DNA of 64,000 nucleotides from Rhizorhapis sp. SPR117 (GCF_021742065.1 NZ_JAKKIE010000004.1:83157-147156); one strand, 5' to 3'. Numbered from the stretch's first letter, positions 19,117 to 28,579 are shown. A program made the numbers and translations. Notes: a model not told the origin generated them from the sequence alone.

Positions 19117-19989
19117 TCACCAGTAGAAAAAGACGCTGATGATATGGGCGGTAAGCGCCGCGATCAGGGCGAAGGTTATCGGAACATGGATGTATAACCA
19201 GACTTCCAGCATTGCCTTTAGCTGCAAGTGCCGGCGCAGGCGGGCGAGCATTGCTTCCTTGCGTTCCAGCAGCGCATCGACGCGTTCGAGCGGATCGTTG
19301 CCAGTGTCCGGGGCGAGGCCCGTGGTGCGTCGGATGTCGCGATGCGCGGCCCGGCTGGCGCAGGTGGGATAGCGGCCCGACAGGCGGCGCACGATGCCGC
19401 CGCCAAACGGGTCCTGATCGAGCGATTCCTGTACCAGTGCAGCTTGTTCGTGGGCCAGCGGCTGTGCAGAGTCGTGCAGTTGGCGGTCAATGGCGCGCAG
19501 TGCGTCGAGCATCTGAACCTGCGTCATTTCCTCACGATTGTTGCTGAGCGCGGCGGGCAGCGTTGCATAGACGAAGATGCCATAAATGCCCGACAGGATA
19601 ACCAGCATCATCAGGGCATAGGCAAGGGTGTGAACGTTCCAGCCGAATTGAAAGCCGGTATGCAGCGTGGCGACGACAATCAGGCTGAGGCCCAGATAAA
19701 CATGGGCCGATGTCCATGCCTTCAACGACCAGCGCCCCGGCGTCATCGCGCGCTTGCGCACGCCCAGCAGGGTCAGCCACAGGATCAGCAACGCGCCGAT
19801 GGTGCCCAGCGTGTAGCCGTACCAGCTTCCCCCATTGGGGCGCGGTTCGACGTCGATCAGCGCATAGCCCAAGATGGCAATGAACGAGATGGCCAACGCG
19901 ATTTTCAGCCAGCGGAAATTGCGATGCCGCAGGAAACTGTCGTGCAGCGTTTCGCCCTTGACGCGGCCGGGGGTGGCGCGGGTGGCCAT
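19117..19989 (-). CDS. polytopic membrane protein, probable cytochrome b-type subunit
   Basis: About 290 residues with roughly five membrane helices: about 28-48, 63-80, 95-115, 125-145 and a C-terminal one near 265-288. Histidines lie in or at the helices (SAHVYLGL, TLHTGF, NVHTLAY, YIHVPIT, TAHIISV), as expected for b-heme ligands. A soluble charged insert (about 150-255) separates helices four and five. Its ATG overlaps the TGA of the upstream flavoprotein gene (TGATG); a GTG one codon earlier is possible. It would carry electrons across the membrane between the cytoplasmic flavoprotein/ferredoxin and the periplasmic decaheme domain. No specific family named. Confidence 0.8.
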   Translation of the reverse strand: MATRATPGRVKGETLHDSFLRHRNFRWLKIALAISFIAILGYALIDVEPRPNGGSWYGYTLGTIGALLILWLTLLGVRKRAMTPGRWSLKAWTSAHVYLGLSLIVVATLHTGFQFGWNVHTLAYALMMLVILSGIYGIFVYATLPAALSNNREEMTQVQMLDALRAIDRQLHDSAQPLAHEQAALVQESLDQDPFGGGIVRRLSGRYPTCASRAAHRDIRRTTGLAPDTGNDPLERVDALLERKEAMLARLRRHLQLKAMLEVWLYIHVPITFALIAALTAHIISVFFYW

Positions 19990-22439
19990 CACGCCTCCTC
20001 CCTTTCAAGCCGCGATACGCTCAGGAAATCCTCCGGCGACACGCGAATGGCGGCGCCGGTCGGACAAGCGCGAACGCAGGCGGGGCCGCCCTGTATCCCC
20101 GAACACATGTCGCATTTGATGGCCTTTTTGGGCAATTCGACACCCGGTTCCTTGTTGGCATATCGCCATTTCTTCGATGGTTCACCGGGGCCGGGGCCAG
20201 CGCCGAAGAACAGCCAACTCAACAAGCTGGGCTTTGCTGGTGGCACGCTGTCCATGCGGATGACGCCATAGGGGCAGTTGCGCTGGCAATTGCCGCAACC
20301 GATGCAGGTCTCGTCAATGAAGACCTCGCCATCCGGGCCGCGATGGATGGCATCGGGTGGGCAATCGGCCATGCAATGCGGATGTTCGCAATGGCGGCAA
20401 CTGGTGGGGACGTGCAGATGGGCATAGGTGCGCCCGGCCTCCCGATCCAGACGCGAGAGGCCGTCATGGCTGTCGGCACACGCCTTTTCGCAATTGTCGC
20501 AGCCAACGCACAGATTCTCGTCGATTAGCAGCACGTCGGTTGCCTCGCCAATGCCGTTGTCGACCAGGAATTTGGCGGTGGCCGAATACATGTCGACGAC
20601 ACCGGAAAAGCTGTCCTTGCGGCTTTCGACAAAGGCGGTGATGTCCTGCCGCGCGGCCATGTCCCGCCGGGCGCGTTCCAGCAAGGCCGGCTTGCTTTCC
20701 ATCAGGCGGCGAAAGGCAGCGCCCTGCAGCTTGATGACTTCGGACTTGATCGCCGCCTTGACCGTCGCAGTGCGCTTGCCGCCCGCGATCAGCGCCATTT
20801 CGCCGACATAGGAACCGGCGGGGAGGTAGGAGAGGAAAACCGGCTTGCCGCCGACGTTTTTCTCGACGATCATCGATCCCTGACGGATGACGAAAATGTC
20901 GTCGCCTTCGTCACCTTCCGTGATGATCGGCTGGCCCGCGCGAACCGACAGGATTTCGGATGTGTCGAGCACTTCCTGCACATCGGCCGATGTCAGGCCC
21001 GAACCGAACATCTGAAGCAATTGACGCTCGGTCGAAATGCGAGTGACGGCGCGCTTGGCGGCGGGGACGGAGGCCATCAGCTTCAATGCGGCGGTGCGGG
21101 AGACCTCGACCACAATACATTGTTCGGCGGCGCGGATGGTTGCACCCCTGCGGCGGCCTGAAATCAGGCCAACCTCGCCAAAAATGGAGCCTTTTTCAAT
21201 GGGCACGGTGATGGAGGGGTCATCCTTGCTGACTTCGACCAGTACCGACCCATCGGCAATCCCGAACAGCGATGACCCGACATCCAGCCGTTCGAAGATC
21301 GTGTCCCCGCTGCGATAGGCGCGCACTTCCGAATCGAGCATGAATTCGCGCATTTGCAATGGGGAAAGTTCGTTCAATATGCTGACGTTGGCGCGCAGAT
21401 ATTCCAGCCACTCATCGACGCTCTGCCGCTCTGGCAGTCCTGCAAATTTGGCCTCCAATATCGGCTCGTCGGCGGGTTTCAGGGCGGTGTTGCCGTTGAT
21501 GAATTCCACCACGTCATAGCCCTGATTCATGCAGTGTTTGATCAGCGGATAGCCCGCCAGCGCGCCGATCACGAAAATGCCGGGCGCGGTCGATTCGAAA
21601 ACCGGCGAAAGCTTCGGGAATGCTTCCCGGTCTTCGCTGGTAAATTCGATGCCGCAGCTTTCAACGAATTTGCGTGGGGCGGCCGAACCCATGCGGGCGA
21701 TGATCCGATCGCAGCGGATCGTTTCCTGCCCGTCGCGGGTATCGAGCACCAATTCGCCGGGACGCACTTCGGCCGGGGAGGTTTCGGTACGGATGATGAT
21801 GCGTCCGTCTTCGCCCGCCTGCGTCAACAGCTTCACATTGGCGCTTTTGGCGCGGGCAAAATCGGCGCCGCGATTGAGAATGGTCACGATATTGCGTTGT
21901 GCCGGATCAGCGGCAAGGCCCAGCGCGTTTTCGATGCCTGCGTCGCCAGAGCCGATGACGGTGATGTGCTCGTCAATATATTCGCCCGGATCGTCGAGCT
22001 GATATTGCACATGGGGCAGATCGCCGCCGGGGCAACGCATCAGGTTGGGATTGCCCTGTGTTCCGATGGCAAAAACGATGGTTTCCGCTTCGAAAGTTGC
22101 GCCCTTCGTCGAGGTAATCGTAAATTCACCTTTGCTGCCCGCAATCGCCTTGACCTCGGCATGGTAGGCGACGTTGACGCTTTGCGAAGTGGTCTGATCG
22201 TTCCATGTTCCCAGCACGACTTCCCGCTTGCCCGCGTCGAAATCCATGTCGGATCGCAGGACAAGCTGGCTGGGCGTCGCCATAACGTGCTTGCCTTTTT
22301 GATATTTGTATATCGTGTCCGACAGGTGGTCGGTCTTTTCCAGCAGGATATGGGACAGCCCCAACTGCGCCGCGCGTGCGGCGGCACTCAGACCAGCCGG
22401 TCCGGAGCCGATAATGGCTATCCGATAGCGGTGATTCAC
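19989..22439 (-). CDS. NAD(P)/FAD oxidoreductase with two cNMP-binding domains and a 4Fe-4S ferredoxin tail
   Basis: 816 residues with a four-part architecture. (1) A TrxB/YpdA-like two-dinucleotide-fold reductase, about 1-330, with GSGPAG at 11-16 and a second nucleotide loop VIGSGDAG. (2, 3) Two tandem CRP-type cyclic-nucleotide-binding domains, about 355-465 and 480-600, each with the GxxFGE/GxYVGE phosphate-binding-cassette-like pattern. (4) From residue 644, a DmsB/NrfC-like ferredoxin domain with four Cys clusters (CVGCDNCEKAC, CRHCEHPHCMADC, CIGCGNCQRNC, CDMC...CVRACP). No signal peptide, hence cytoplasmic. First gene of the redox operon. It looks like an NAD(P)H dehydrogenase gated by cyclic nucleotide; that is inference from domains. 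Confidence 0.87.
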   Translation of the reverse strand: MNHRYRIAIIGSGPAGLSAAARAAQLGLSHILLEKTDHLSDTIYKYQKGKHVMATPSQLVLRSDMDFDAGKREVVLGTWNDQTTSQSVNVAYHAEVKAIAGSKGEFTITSTKGATFEAETIVFAIGTQGNPNLMRCPGGDLPHVQYQLDDPGEYIDEHITVIGSGDAGIENALGLAADPAQRNIVTILNRGADFARAKSANVKLLTQAGEDGRIIIRTETSPAEVRPGELVLDTRDGQETIRCDRIIARMGSAAPRKFVESCGIEFTSEDREAFPKLSPVFESTAPGIFVIGALAGYPLIKHCMNQGYDVVEFINGNTALKPADEPILEAKFAGLPERQSVDEWLEYLRANVSILNELSPLQMREFMLDSEVRAYRSGDTIFERLDVGSSLFGIADGSVLVEVSKDDPSITVPIEKGSIFGEVGLISGRRRGATIRAAEQCIVVEVSRTAALKLMASVPAAKRAVTRISTERQLLQMFGSGLTSADVQEVLDTSEILSVRAGQPIITEGDEGDDIFVIRQGSMIVEKNVGGKPVFLSYLPAGSYVGEMALIAGGKRTATVKAAIKSEVIKLQGAAFRRLMESKPALLERARRDMAARQDITAFVESRKDSFSGVVDMYSATAKFLVDNGIGEATDVLLIDENLCVGCDNCEKACADSHDGLSRLDREAGRTYAHLHVPTSCRHCEHPHCMADCPPDAIHRGPDGEVFIDETCIGCGNCQRNCPYGVIRMDSVPPAKPSLLSWLFFGAGPGPGEPSKKWRYANKEPGVELPKKAIKCDMCSGIQGGPACVRACPTGAAIRVSPEDFLSVSRLEREEA

Positions 22440-22583
22440 ACCGATGCTCCCCCTGTTAACCCCGAATGCGTCGTCGCTTTTGGCTGGATATTCAAATGAA
22501 TGGATGCGATCCCCGGCAGCAATCTAGCATTTCGACCGCGTTAGGCTAGACCATAGACGCATCAAAGAGGCATTTTAATTATT

Positions 22584-23507
22584 ATGTTGAGACAAAAGCT
22601 GAAATTGCCCCAGATCATTCTGATCCTTGCCGCGCTGGTGGCGGTCAGCGCCGTCGGATATAAAATCGCCCTACGCAAAGCCGACCCTGCCGCTATAGCA
22701 GCGGAGAGTACGCTGCCTGATAAACAGCGTCCTGCCGACATAGCGGGTCTGGAGGCGATGCTGAAAGGCAAACCAGACGATGTCGAGGGGTGGCAGAAGC
22801 TGGGTTGGGCTTATTTCGATGCGGGACGTTATGGCGATGCCGCCAATGCCTATCGGAAGGCGACCGATCTCGCTCCCGGACAGGCCGTTCTATGGTCATC
22901 GCTTGGTGAGGCAATTGTCATGGCAAGTGAACATGACCCCATGCCCAAGGATGCTGTGACCGCGTTTGAAACCGCGATATCAAAGGACAAGGCTGACCCG
23001 CGCGCCCGGTATTTTCTGGCAGTGCGCAAGGATCTGACCGGCGATCATCAGGGCGCCATCGATGACTGGTTTGCCCTGCTGGCCGACACACCACCGGGTG
23101 CGCCATGGGAATCGGACCTGCGCCGGACGATTCAACAGGCCGGAGCGATTAACAAGATCGACGTTGCGAAACGGCTTGCGTCCGTCGAATCGACAGCCTC
23201 GGCTCATCCAGTGGACATCGCCACCGCCGCCATTCCCGGCCCCAACCGCGCGCAGATGCAGGCGGCATCCAGCCTTCCGCCGGGTCAGCAACAGGAGATG
23301 GTGCAAGGCATGGTCAACGGGCTGGAGGATAAGCTGAAGGCCGATCCCGCCAATGTTCAGGGATGGATCATACTGATGCGCAGTCGCATGACGCTGGGCG
23401 AAACGGGGAAAGCCAGCGCGGCCTATAAAAGTGCGATCGCGGCCAACCCGTCACAATCGGTGCGTATCAGGGAAGCGGCAAAGACACTTGGCGTGCCGGG
23501 GGCTTAG
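22584..23507 (+). CDS. membrane-anchored TPR protein, CcmI/CycH-like
   Basis: 307 residues: one N-terminal membrane helix (about 8-28) and a periplasmic region with TPR repeats (GWQKLGWAYFDAGRYGDAANAYRKA is the clearest, about 66-90) followed by a second TPR-like part at about 245-300. This matches the C-terminal half of cytochrome c maturation protein CcmI, which hands apocytochrome to the heme ligation complex. Full-length CcmI has an additional N-terminal membrane segment that is missing here. It diverges from the flavoprotein/decaheme operon across a 144-bp gap, consistent with a role in maturing multiheme cytochromes. No other ccm genes are in view. Confidence 0.75.
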   Translation: MLRQKLKLPQIILILAALVAVSAVGYKIALRKADPAAIAAESTLPDKQRPADIAGLEAMLKGKPDDVEGWQKLGWAYFDAGRYGDAANAYRKATDLAPGQAVLWSSLGEAIVMASEHDPMPKDAVTAFETAISKDKADPRARYFLAVRKDLTGDHQGAIDDWFALLADTPPGAPWESDLRRTIQQAGAINKIDVAKRLASVESTASAHPVDIATAAIPGPNRAQMQAASSLPPGQQQEMVQGMVNGLEDKLKADPANVQGWIILMRSRMTLGETGKASAAYKSAIAANPSQSVRIREAAKTLGVPGA

Positions 23508-23525
23508 AATGTGAAGACTAAAGAT

Positions 23526-23816
23526 CGTCATGCTGAACTTGTTTGGGAATCATACCGTTCGACAAGCAGGCCGGGCCCGCCATCATAGCCCTCCCCTGAA
23601 GGGACTATTTCATCATTCGTGCATTTCCTGATTTTCGTCGTTCCCGCGAAGGCGGGAACCCATCTCCCGAGGTAAAATCAAGCGGTCAGGTCAGGAGTTG
23701 GATCCCCGCTTTCGCGGGGATGACGGTAAAATGAAATTTGCAACGATCCCCATAGGGGAGAGGGAGATTGGCTATATGTTTCAAGGGCACAACTGCCAAA
23801 CAAGTTCAGGGTGACG
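23526..23816. repeat. 291-bp composite repeat, copy A, with 21-bp terminal inverted repeats
   Basis: The ends, 23526-23546 and 23796-23816, are inverted repeats matching at 19 of 21 positions and belong to the CTGAACTTGTTT family seen at 8992-9088. The interior (about 23526-23775) is nearly identical to copy B at 31062-31310 and contains the nested palindromic doublet 23636-23725. There is no coding capacity. The 350-bp gap between the CcmI-like gene and thiSG is made almost wholly of this element. Confidence 0.85.
23636..23725. repeat. REPIN-like palindromic repeat doublet (CCCGCGAAGGCGGG family)
   Basis: Arms 23636-23663 and 23698-23725, 28 nt each, inverted, 34-nt spacer. Each arm is itself a hairpin (CCCGC-GAAG-GCGGG; CCCCGC-TTTC-GCGGGG). 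Nested in repeat copy A. The same doublet occurs at 31170-31259 and, as a perfect 28-nt inverted pair, at 40305-40393. Confidence 0.85.
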
Positions 23817-23857
23817 GCCTTCCAATGTCGCGAACTTCGATTCCACCATTCCAGCGT

Positions 23858-24853
23858 TTAAATCAGGCCCGCCAGCGGAGAGGATGGATCGGCATACATG
23901 CGCCGCCCCATACGTCCGGCGAGGTAGGCCATGCGTCCCGCCTCAACGCCCGCTTTCATTGCGCGCGCCATCAGGACCGGGTCTTTTGCTTCGGCAATGG
24001 CGGTGTTCATCAGGACGCCGGTGCAGCCAAGCTCCATCGCCTGTGCGGCTTCCGATGCGGTGCCAACGCCTGCATCCACCAGCACGGGCAGCTTCGTGCC
24101 TTCGACGATCAGGCGGATCGTGACCCGGTTCTGAATGCCAAGGCCCGATCCGATAGGCGCGCCCAGCGGCATGATGGCGACCGCGCCGACATCCTCCAGC
24201 CTTTTGGCGGCGATGGGATCATCGACGCAATAGACCATCGGCTTGAAGCCTTCCCTGGCGAGAATCTCGGTGGCGCGCAGCGTTTCCACCATGTCGGGGT
24301 ATAGCGTTTTCGCCTCGCCCAGCACTTCCAGCTTCACCAGATCCCACCCGCCTGCTTCACGAGCCAACCGCAGCGTGCGGATCGCATCCTCGCCGGTAAA
24401 GCAGCCGGCGGTGTTGGGGAGATACGTGATCTTTTTGGGATCAATGAAATCCGTCAGCATCGGCGCCTTGGGGTCCGACACGTTGACGCGCCGAACCGCA
24501 ACGGTCACGATTTCCGCGCCGGATGCCGCCACCGCGGCTGCGTTCTGTTCAAAGCTTTTATATTTGCCGGTGCCGACGATCAGGCGGGACATGAAGCGTT
24601 TGCCGGCGACTTCCCAACCATCGTTTGCGCCATTATCGCCTCCGCCAACAAAGTGTACGATTTCCAGTTCGTCGCCATCCTCAACCCGGACCTGCGCCAA
24701 TGTGGAGCGGGGTACGACTTCCAGATTGCGCTCCACCGCGACCTTTTCCGGTACAAAGCCAAGCTCGCTCGCAAGCTCGGCAAGGGTCAGTCCGTCCCGC
24801 ACGCGACGGTGTTCGCCGTTGATCCTGATTGCTATGGTGCCGTCAACGCTCAT
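23858..24853 (-). CDS. thiG: fused sulfur carrier ThiS and thiazole synthase ThiG
   Basis: 331 residues from MSVDGTIAI. Residues 1-72 are a ThiS beta-grasp domain ending in the Gly-Gly motif (VHFVGGG, 66-72). From about residue 80 a complete ThiG barrel follows, with the Schiff-base Lys in [11 protein letters not shown] and the signatures [15 protein letters not shown] and [18 protein letters not shown]. ThiG makes the thiazole phosphate of thiamine from deoxyxylulose phosphate, dehydroglycine and ThiS thiocarboxylate. The frame extends to 24892, but ATG 24853 has AGGA at 7-nt spacing. No TPP riboswitch is visible in the 98-bp leader shared with aroQ. Fusions of this kind are annotated in some alphaproteobacteria. 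Confidence 0.93.
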   Translation of the reverse strand: MSVDGTIAIRINGEHRRVRDGLTLAELASELGFVPEKVAVERNLEVVPRSTLAQVRVEDGDELEIVHFVGGGDNGANDGWEVAGKRFMSRLIVGTGKYKSFEQNAAAVAASGAEIVTVAVRRVNVSDPKAPMLTDFIDPKKITYLPNTAGCFTGEDAIRTLRLAREAGGWDLVKLEVLGEAKTLYPDMVETLRATEILAREGFKPMVYCVDDPIAAKRLEDVGAVAIMPLGAPIGSGLGIQNRVTIRLIVEGTKLPVLVDAGVGTASEAAQAMELGCTGVLMNTAIAEAKDPVLMARAMKAGVEAGRMAYLAGRMGRRMYADPSSPLAGLI

Positions 24854-24951
24854 TCGTTGTTCCTGCCTAAATTGACTTTCGCTTTTGCGCATTTGCTTTC
24901 GCCGCCATATAGGGAAGCGAATGACTGGCCTGCAACCGAAAGGACGTCTTT

Positions 24952-25404
24952 ATGGCGGACCCGATTAAAATCCCCACTAAGGTCTATGTGCTGAATGGTC
25001 CCAATCTGAACCTGCTGGGTACGCGAGAGCCGGAAATCTATGGGGCTGACACGCTGGATGACATTGCCGGGCAGCTGGAGGATATGGCGCGAGCGCAGGA
25101 TGTGGAGGTCGATTTTCGTCAGTCCAATCATGAGGGTCACCTGATCGATTGGCTGCATGAGGCGCAGGCGGAGGGGGCAAAGGCGGTGATCCTCAATCCC
25201 GGCGGTTTCACACATACATCGGTTGCGTTGCATGACGCGATCAAATCGATCACGACGCCCGTGATCGAGGTGCATCTGTCCAACCCGCATAAACGGGAGG
25301 AATTTCGTCACAAATCCTTTGTGGGGCAGGCGGCGAAGGGAACGATTGCCGGGTTTGGGGCGCTTTCCTACGCACTTGCGCTGGAAGCGGCGCTGAAACT
25401 TTAG
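24952..25404 (+). CDS. aroQ: type II 3-dehydroquinate dehydratase
   Basis: 150 residues, the typical short type II enzyme. Motifs: [18 protein letters not shown] (substrate and catalytic Tyr loop), [16 protein letters not shown], and [17 protein letters not shown]. It dehydrates 3-dehydroquinate to 3-dehydroshikimate in the shikimate pathway. AAGGA precedes the ATG by about 8 nt. First gene of the plus-strand run aroQ-accB-accC, an order common in alpha- and gammaproteobacteria. Confidence 0.97.
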   Translation: MADPIKIPTKVYVLNGPNLNLLGTREPEIYGADTLDDIAGQLEDMARAQDVEVDFRQSNHEGHLIDWLHEAQAEGAKAVILNPGGFTHTSVALHDAIKSITTPVIEVHLSNPHKREEFRHKSFVGQAAKGTIAGFGALSYALALEAALKL

Positions 25405-25479
25405 GACGCGCCCTGTTGCGCTCCCCGGCGAGAGGGAATAGGCGCAGGGGCAACAAGGCTTTATTCAACGAGGATATGC

Positions 25480-25959
25480 ATGGCTGACAAAAATGAAGGG
25501 GGCGCAATGCAGGTCGATGCGAAGCTGGTGCGCGATCTGGCGGAAATGCTGGACGTTGCCAATTTGAGCGAAATTGAGGTGCAGGACGGTGAACGGCGGA
25601 TTCGTGTCGCTCGGACGCTTCAAGCGGCGCCTGCGACCTATCATGTAGCGCCAGCTTCCTCTGCGCCTGTTGCAGCCGGTTCGGTTCCGGCGGCGACAGA
25701 TGCGCCGATCGCCGCGTCTGTGCAGGCCAATGCGGTCAAATCCCCGATGGTCGGCACTGTCTATCTGACTCCCGAACCGGGCGCTGCGCCCTTCATTGCT
25801 GTCGGTGCTCAGGTAAAGGCTGGCGATACGCTGTTGATCGTGGAGGCCATGAAGGTCATGAACCCGATCACGGCGCCTGTTGCCGGAACGGTCAAGGCGA
25901 TGCTCGTCGAAAATGGTCAGCCGGTCGAATTCGACCAGCCATTGGTCGTCGTAGAGTAA
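25480..25959 (+). CDS. accB: acetyl-CoA carboxylase biotin carboxyl carrier protein
   Basis: 159 residues: an N-terminal helical region, an Ala/Pro/Val-rich linker (about 48-85), and a C-terminal biotinyl domain with the biotin-accepting Lys125 in EAMKVMNP and the closing FDQPLVVVE strand. It carries CO2 from biotin carboxylase to the transferase for malonyl-CoA synthesis. GAGGA lies 6-7 nt before the ATG. accC follows after 7 bp, so the two are co-translated. Confidence 0.97.
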   Translation: MADKNEGGAMQVDAKLVRDLAEMLDVANLSEIEVQDGERRIRVARTLQAAPATYHVAPASSAPVAAGSVPAATDAPIAASVQANAVKSPMVGTVYLTPEPGAAPFIAVGAQVKAGDTLLIVEAMKVMNPITAPVAGTVKAMLVENGQPVEFDQPLVVVE

Positions 25960-25966
25960 GCGCGCC

Positions 25967-27316
25967 ATGAGTTTTGAAAAAATCCTCATCGCCAATCGGG
26001 GCGAAATCGCATTGCGCATCCACCGCGCGGCGCATGAAATGGGGATCAAGACGGTTGCGGTTCATTCAACCGCCGATGCTGACGCCATGCATGTTCGTCT
26101 GGCCGACGAGGCGATCTGCATCGGGCCCCCGGCGGCGACGGACAGCTATCTCAACATTCCCAATATTATTTCAGCGGCAGAAATCTCCGGCGCGGACGCT
26201 ATCCATCCGGGCTATGGCTTTCTGTCGGAAAATGCGCAGTTCGCTGAAATCGTGGAAGCGCACGACATCGCTTTTATCGGACCCAAGCCCGAACATATCC
26301 GCACCATGGGCGACAAGGTGGAAGCGAAGCGCACTGCGGGCGCACTCGGCCTGCCGCTTGTACCGGGTTCGGACGGCGCGATTTCCGACCTTGGCGAGGC
26401 CAAGCGGATCGCCAAAGACATCGGTTATCCCGTTCTGATCAAGGCGGCGTCAGGCGGCGGCGGGCGCGGCATGAAGGTGGTGCCTGACGAGGACCAGCTT
26501 GAAACGCTGATGCAGCAAGCGGGATCGGAGGCGAAAGCTGCCTTTGGCGATGCCACCGTCTATATGGAAAAATATCTGGGTAATCCCCGGCATATCGAAT
26601 TTCAGGTGTTCGGTGACGGCAAGGGCAATGCCATCCATCTGGGCGAGCGCGATTGTTCGTTGCAACGGCGGCATCAGAAAGTGCTGGAGGAAGCGCCGTC
26701 TCCGGTCATTTCATCGGCAGAGCGGTCGCGCATGGGCGAAATCGTCCGCAAGGCGATGGCCGACATGAGCTATCGCGGTGCGGGTACGATAGAGTTTCTA
26801 TACGAAGACGGCGAATTCTATTTCATCGAAATGAACACCCGGCTGCAGGTGGAGCATCCTGTTACGGAGATGATTACCGGCGTCGATCTGGTCCGCGAAC
26901 AGATCCGCATTGCCGAAGGCAAGCCGCTTTCGGTGGCGCAGGAGGATCTCGTCTTTTCCGGGCATGCCATCGAATGCCGGATCAATGCCGAAGACCCCGG
27001 GACGTTCGCGCCATCGCCCGGAACGGTTACCAGCTACCATGTGCCCGGCGGCATGCATGTTCGCGTCGATAGCGGCCTGTATCAAGGTTATCGCGTGCCG
27101 CCTTATTATGACAGCATGATCGGCAAGCTGATCGTCTATGGCCGCACGCGTGAAGGCTGTTTGATGCGCTTGCGCCGCGCACTGGAAGAATATGTGATCG
27201 AAGGGATGAAAACGACCATCCCGCTGCATCAGGCATTGCTTAACGATCCTGAATTCCAGAACGGCGATTATACCATCAAATGGCTGGAGGAATGGCTGGC
27301 GCGCGACAATATCTGA
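25967..27316 (+). CDS. accC: acetyl-CoA carboxylase biotin carboxylase subunit
   Basis: 449 residues. N-terminal motif [17 protein letters not shown]-grasp glycine loop [12 protein letters not shown], catalytic [18 protein letters not shown], and the C-terminal biotin carboxylase domain ending TIKWLEEWL. It carboxylates AccB-biotin using ATP and bicarbonate. Standard length with no anomalies. Confidence 0.98.
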   Translation: MSFEKILIANRGEIALRIHRAAHEMGIKTVAVHSTADADAMHVRLADEAICIGPPAATDSYLNIPNIISAAEISGADAIHPGYGFLSENAQFAEIVEAHDIAFIGPKPEHIRTMGDKVEAKRTAGALGLPLVPGSDGAISDLGEAKRIAKDIGYPVLIKAASGGGGRGMKVVPDEDQLETLMQQAGSEAKAAFGDATVYMEKYLGNPRHIEFQVFGDGKGNAIHLGERDCSLQRRHQKVLEEAPSPVISSAERSRMGEIVRKAMADMSYRGAGTIEFLYEDGEFYFIEMNTRLQVEHPVTEMITGVDLVREQIRIAEGKPLSVAQEDLVFSGHAIECRINAEDPGTFAPSPGTVTSYHVPGGMHVRVDSGLYQGYRVPPYYDSMIGKLIVYGRTREGCLMRLRRALEEYVIEGMKTTIPLHQALLNDPEFQNGDYTIKWLEEWLARDNI

Positions 27317-27386
27317 ACTTCGGGGTTGCCGAATTTTCCATGTTTCGGGGCCTGTCCGCCTTTGACCGAAATGAAGGACCTGCATC

Positions 27387-27731
27387 ATGAAAGCAACGAT
27401 CTGGCACAACCCGGCCTGCGGTACATCGCGCAAAACGCTGGCGATCCTGCAGGATACACCGGGCATTGATTTGGTGGTTATTGAGTATCTGAAAAATCCT
27501 TATTCCCGGGACAAGTTGGCGCAGATCATTCGTGACGCGGGCATGACCCCGGCAGAAGCGCTGCGGTTGCGCGGCACGGATGCGGAGGAAAAAGGCCTGC
27601 CCCAAGCGGATGACGATGCAATTCTGGACGCGATGGTTGCCCAACCGGCCTATGTGAACCGGCCCTTTGTTGAAACCGACAAAGGCGTCCGCTTTTGTCG
27701 TCCGCAGGAAAAATTGATGGAAATTCTGTGA
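27387..27731 (+). CDS. arsC: ArsC-family arsenate reductase (glutaredoxin type)
   Basis: 114 residues. HNPACGTSRKTL near the N-terminus carries the catalytic Cys12 with the GTSR anion loop as in plasmid R773 ArsC, and the RPFVETDKGVRFCRP segment completes the active site. It is about 25 residues shorter than R773 ArsC. There are no other ars genes nearby, so a housekeeping thioredoxin-fold role (YfgD/Spx-like relatives) is possible; arsenate reduction is known for the family but not proven by context. Confidence 0.85.
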   Translation: MKATIWHNPACGTSRKTLAILQDTPGIDLVVIEYLKNPYSRDKLAQIIRDAGMTPAEALRLRGTDAEEKGLPQADDDAILDAMVAQPAYVNRPFVETDKGVRFCRPQEKLMEIL

Positions 27732-27840
27732 ATTTCCAGTTGAATGCCTGCAATCCAATCGAAACCGACGCGCTTTCCCCATAAGTCCTTGCCTGAAACG
27801 GCGACGCTGGCCTAGCGTGCAAACCGGGCAGGAGACAGGC

Positions 27841-28575
27841 ATGGCGACGGTGGCGATATACAGCCTGAAGGGTGGGGTCGGGAAGACGACATTCTCGATC
27901 AATCTCGCCTGGGCATCTGCTACCATATCGAAACGGCGTACTTTGTTATGGGATCTCGATCCGCAGGCGGCATCGACCTATATATTGGCGGATGGGCCGA
28001 CGCCGCGGGACGAGGCGCAGGCGATTTTTGCACGTAATGTCGATGCTATCTCGCTGGTGCGGCCGTCCAGTGTTGCAGGCGTTGATTTACTGGCGGCCGA
28101 CACATCGCTTCGCGGTCTGGACCATTTCTTTTTCGAACTGGGCAAGAAAAAGCGGCTCGCCAAGCTGCTGGGCGGCCTTTCGAAACATTATGACCGCATC
28201 ATCCTCGACTGTCCCCCCGGCCTGACGCAGACCAGCGAACAGGTTTTGCACGCGGCGGATATTGTCATCGTGCCTGTCATTCCCGCGCCGCTATCACAGC
28301 GGGCATTGGTCGAGGTTGTCCATTTCCTTGAGCGGCAAAAAGGTAAGCACGCGCCGATCCTGCCGGTTTATTCCATGGTCGATCGCCGCCGATCATTACA
28401 TCGCGCGGCACTGGACGAAAAAGCCGACTGGCCGGTCATCCCGATGGCGAGCGCGATCGAACAAATGTCGGTTCGCAAGGCACCCATCGGCACGTTCGAG
28501 CCCCATTGTCCGGCGGCAAAGGCCTTTACGAAATTGTGGACCGGGGTTGAACGGAAGCTGCGAACGCAGGCGTGA
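27841..28575 (+). CDS. orphan ParA/MinD-family P-loop ATPase
   Basis: 244 residues from MATVAIYSL. The deviant Walker A KGGVGKTT (about 10-17), switch I DLDPQAAST and switch II DCPPGLTQ are all present. The frame starts at 27817, but ATG 27841 has GGAG at the right distance. No parB or parS-like sites are visible and the gene is unlinked to an origin, so it is not the chromosome ParA. It may position a cargo or be a MipZ/cellulose-type relative. It converges tail-to-tail with the GGDEF-EAL gene (4-bp gap). Confidence 0.85.
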   Translation: MATVAIYSLKGGVGKTTFSINLAWASATISKRRTLLWDLDPQAASTYILADGPTPRDEAQAIFARNVDAISLVRPSSVAGVDLLAADTSLRGLDHFFFELGKKKRLAKLLGGLSKHYDRIILDCPPGLTQTSEQVLHAADIVIVPVIPAPLSQRALVEVVHFLERQKGKHAPILPVYSMVDRRRSLHRAALDEKADWPVIPMASAIEQMSVRKAPIGTFEPHCPAAKAFTKLWTGVERKLRTQA

Positions 28576-28579
28576 TGCG

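Noticed and set aside
21354..22499. A 381-codon plus-strand open frame opposite the cNMP flavoprotein
   Set aside because: It is the exact complement of the NAD(P)-binding region, has no motifs and no plausible start signal.
23526..23816. An insertion sequence
   Set aside because: Only 291 bp with no transposase frame. Retained as a MITE-like or composite palindromic repeat.
24854..24951. A TPP riboswitch in the thiSG leader
   Set aside because: I looked for the CTGAGA and ACCTGA thi-box motifs on the minus strand and did not find them; the leader is only 98 bp.
27387..27731. An arsenic resistance island
   Set aside because: Only a short ArsC-family gene is present, with no arsR, arsB/acr3 or arsH; it follows accC as a single housekeeping gene.
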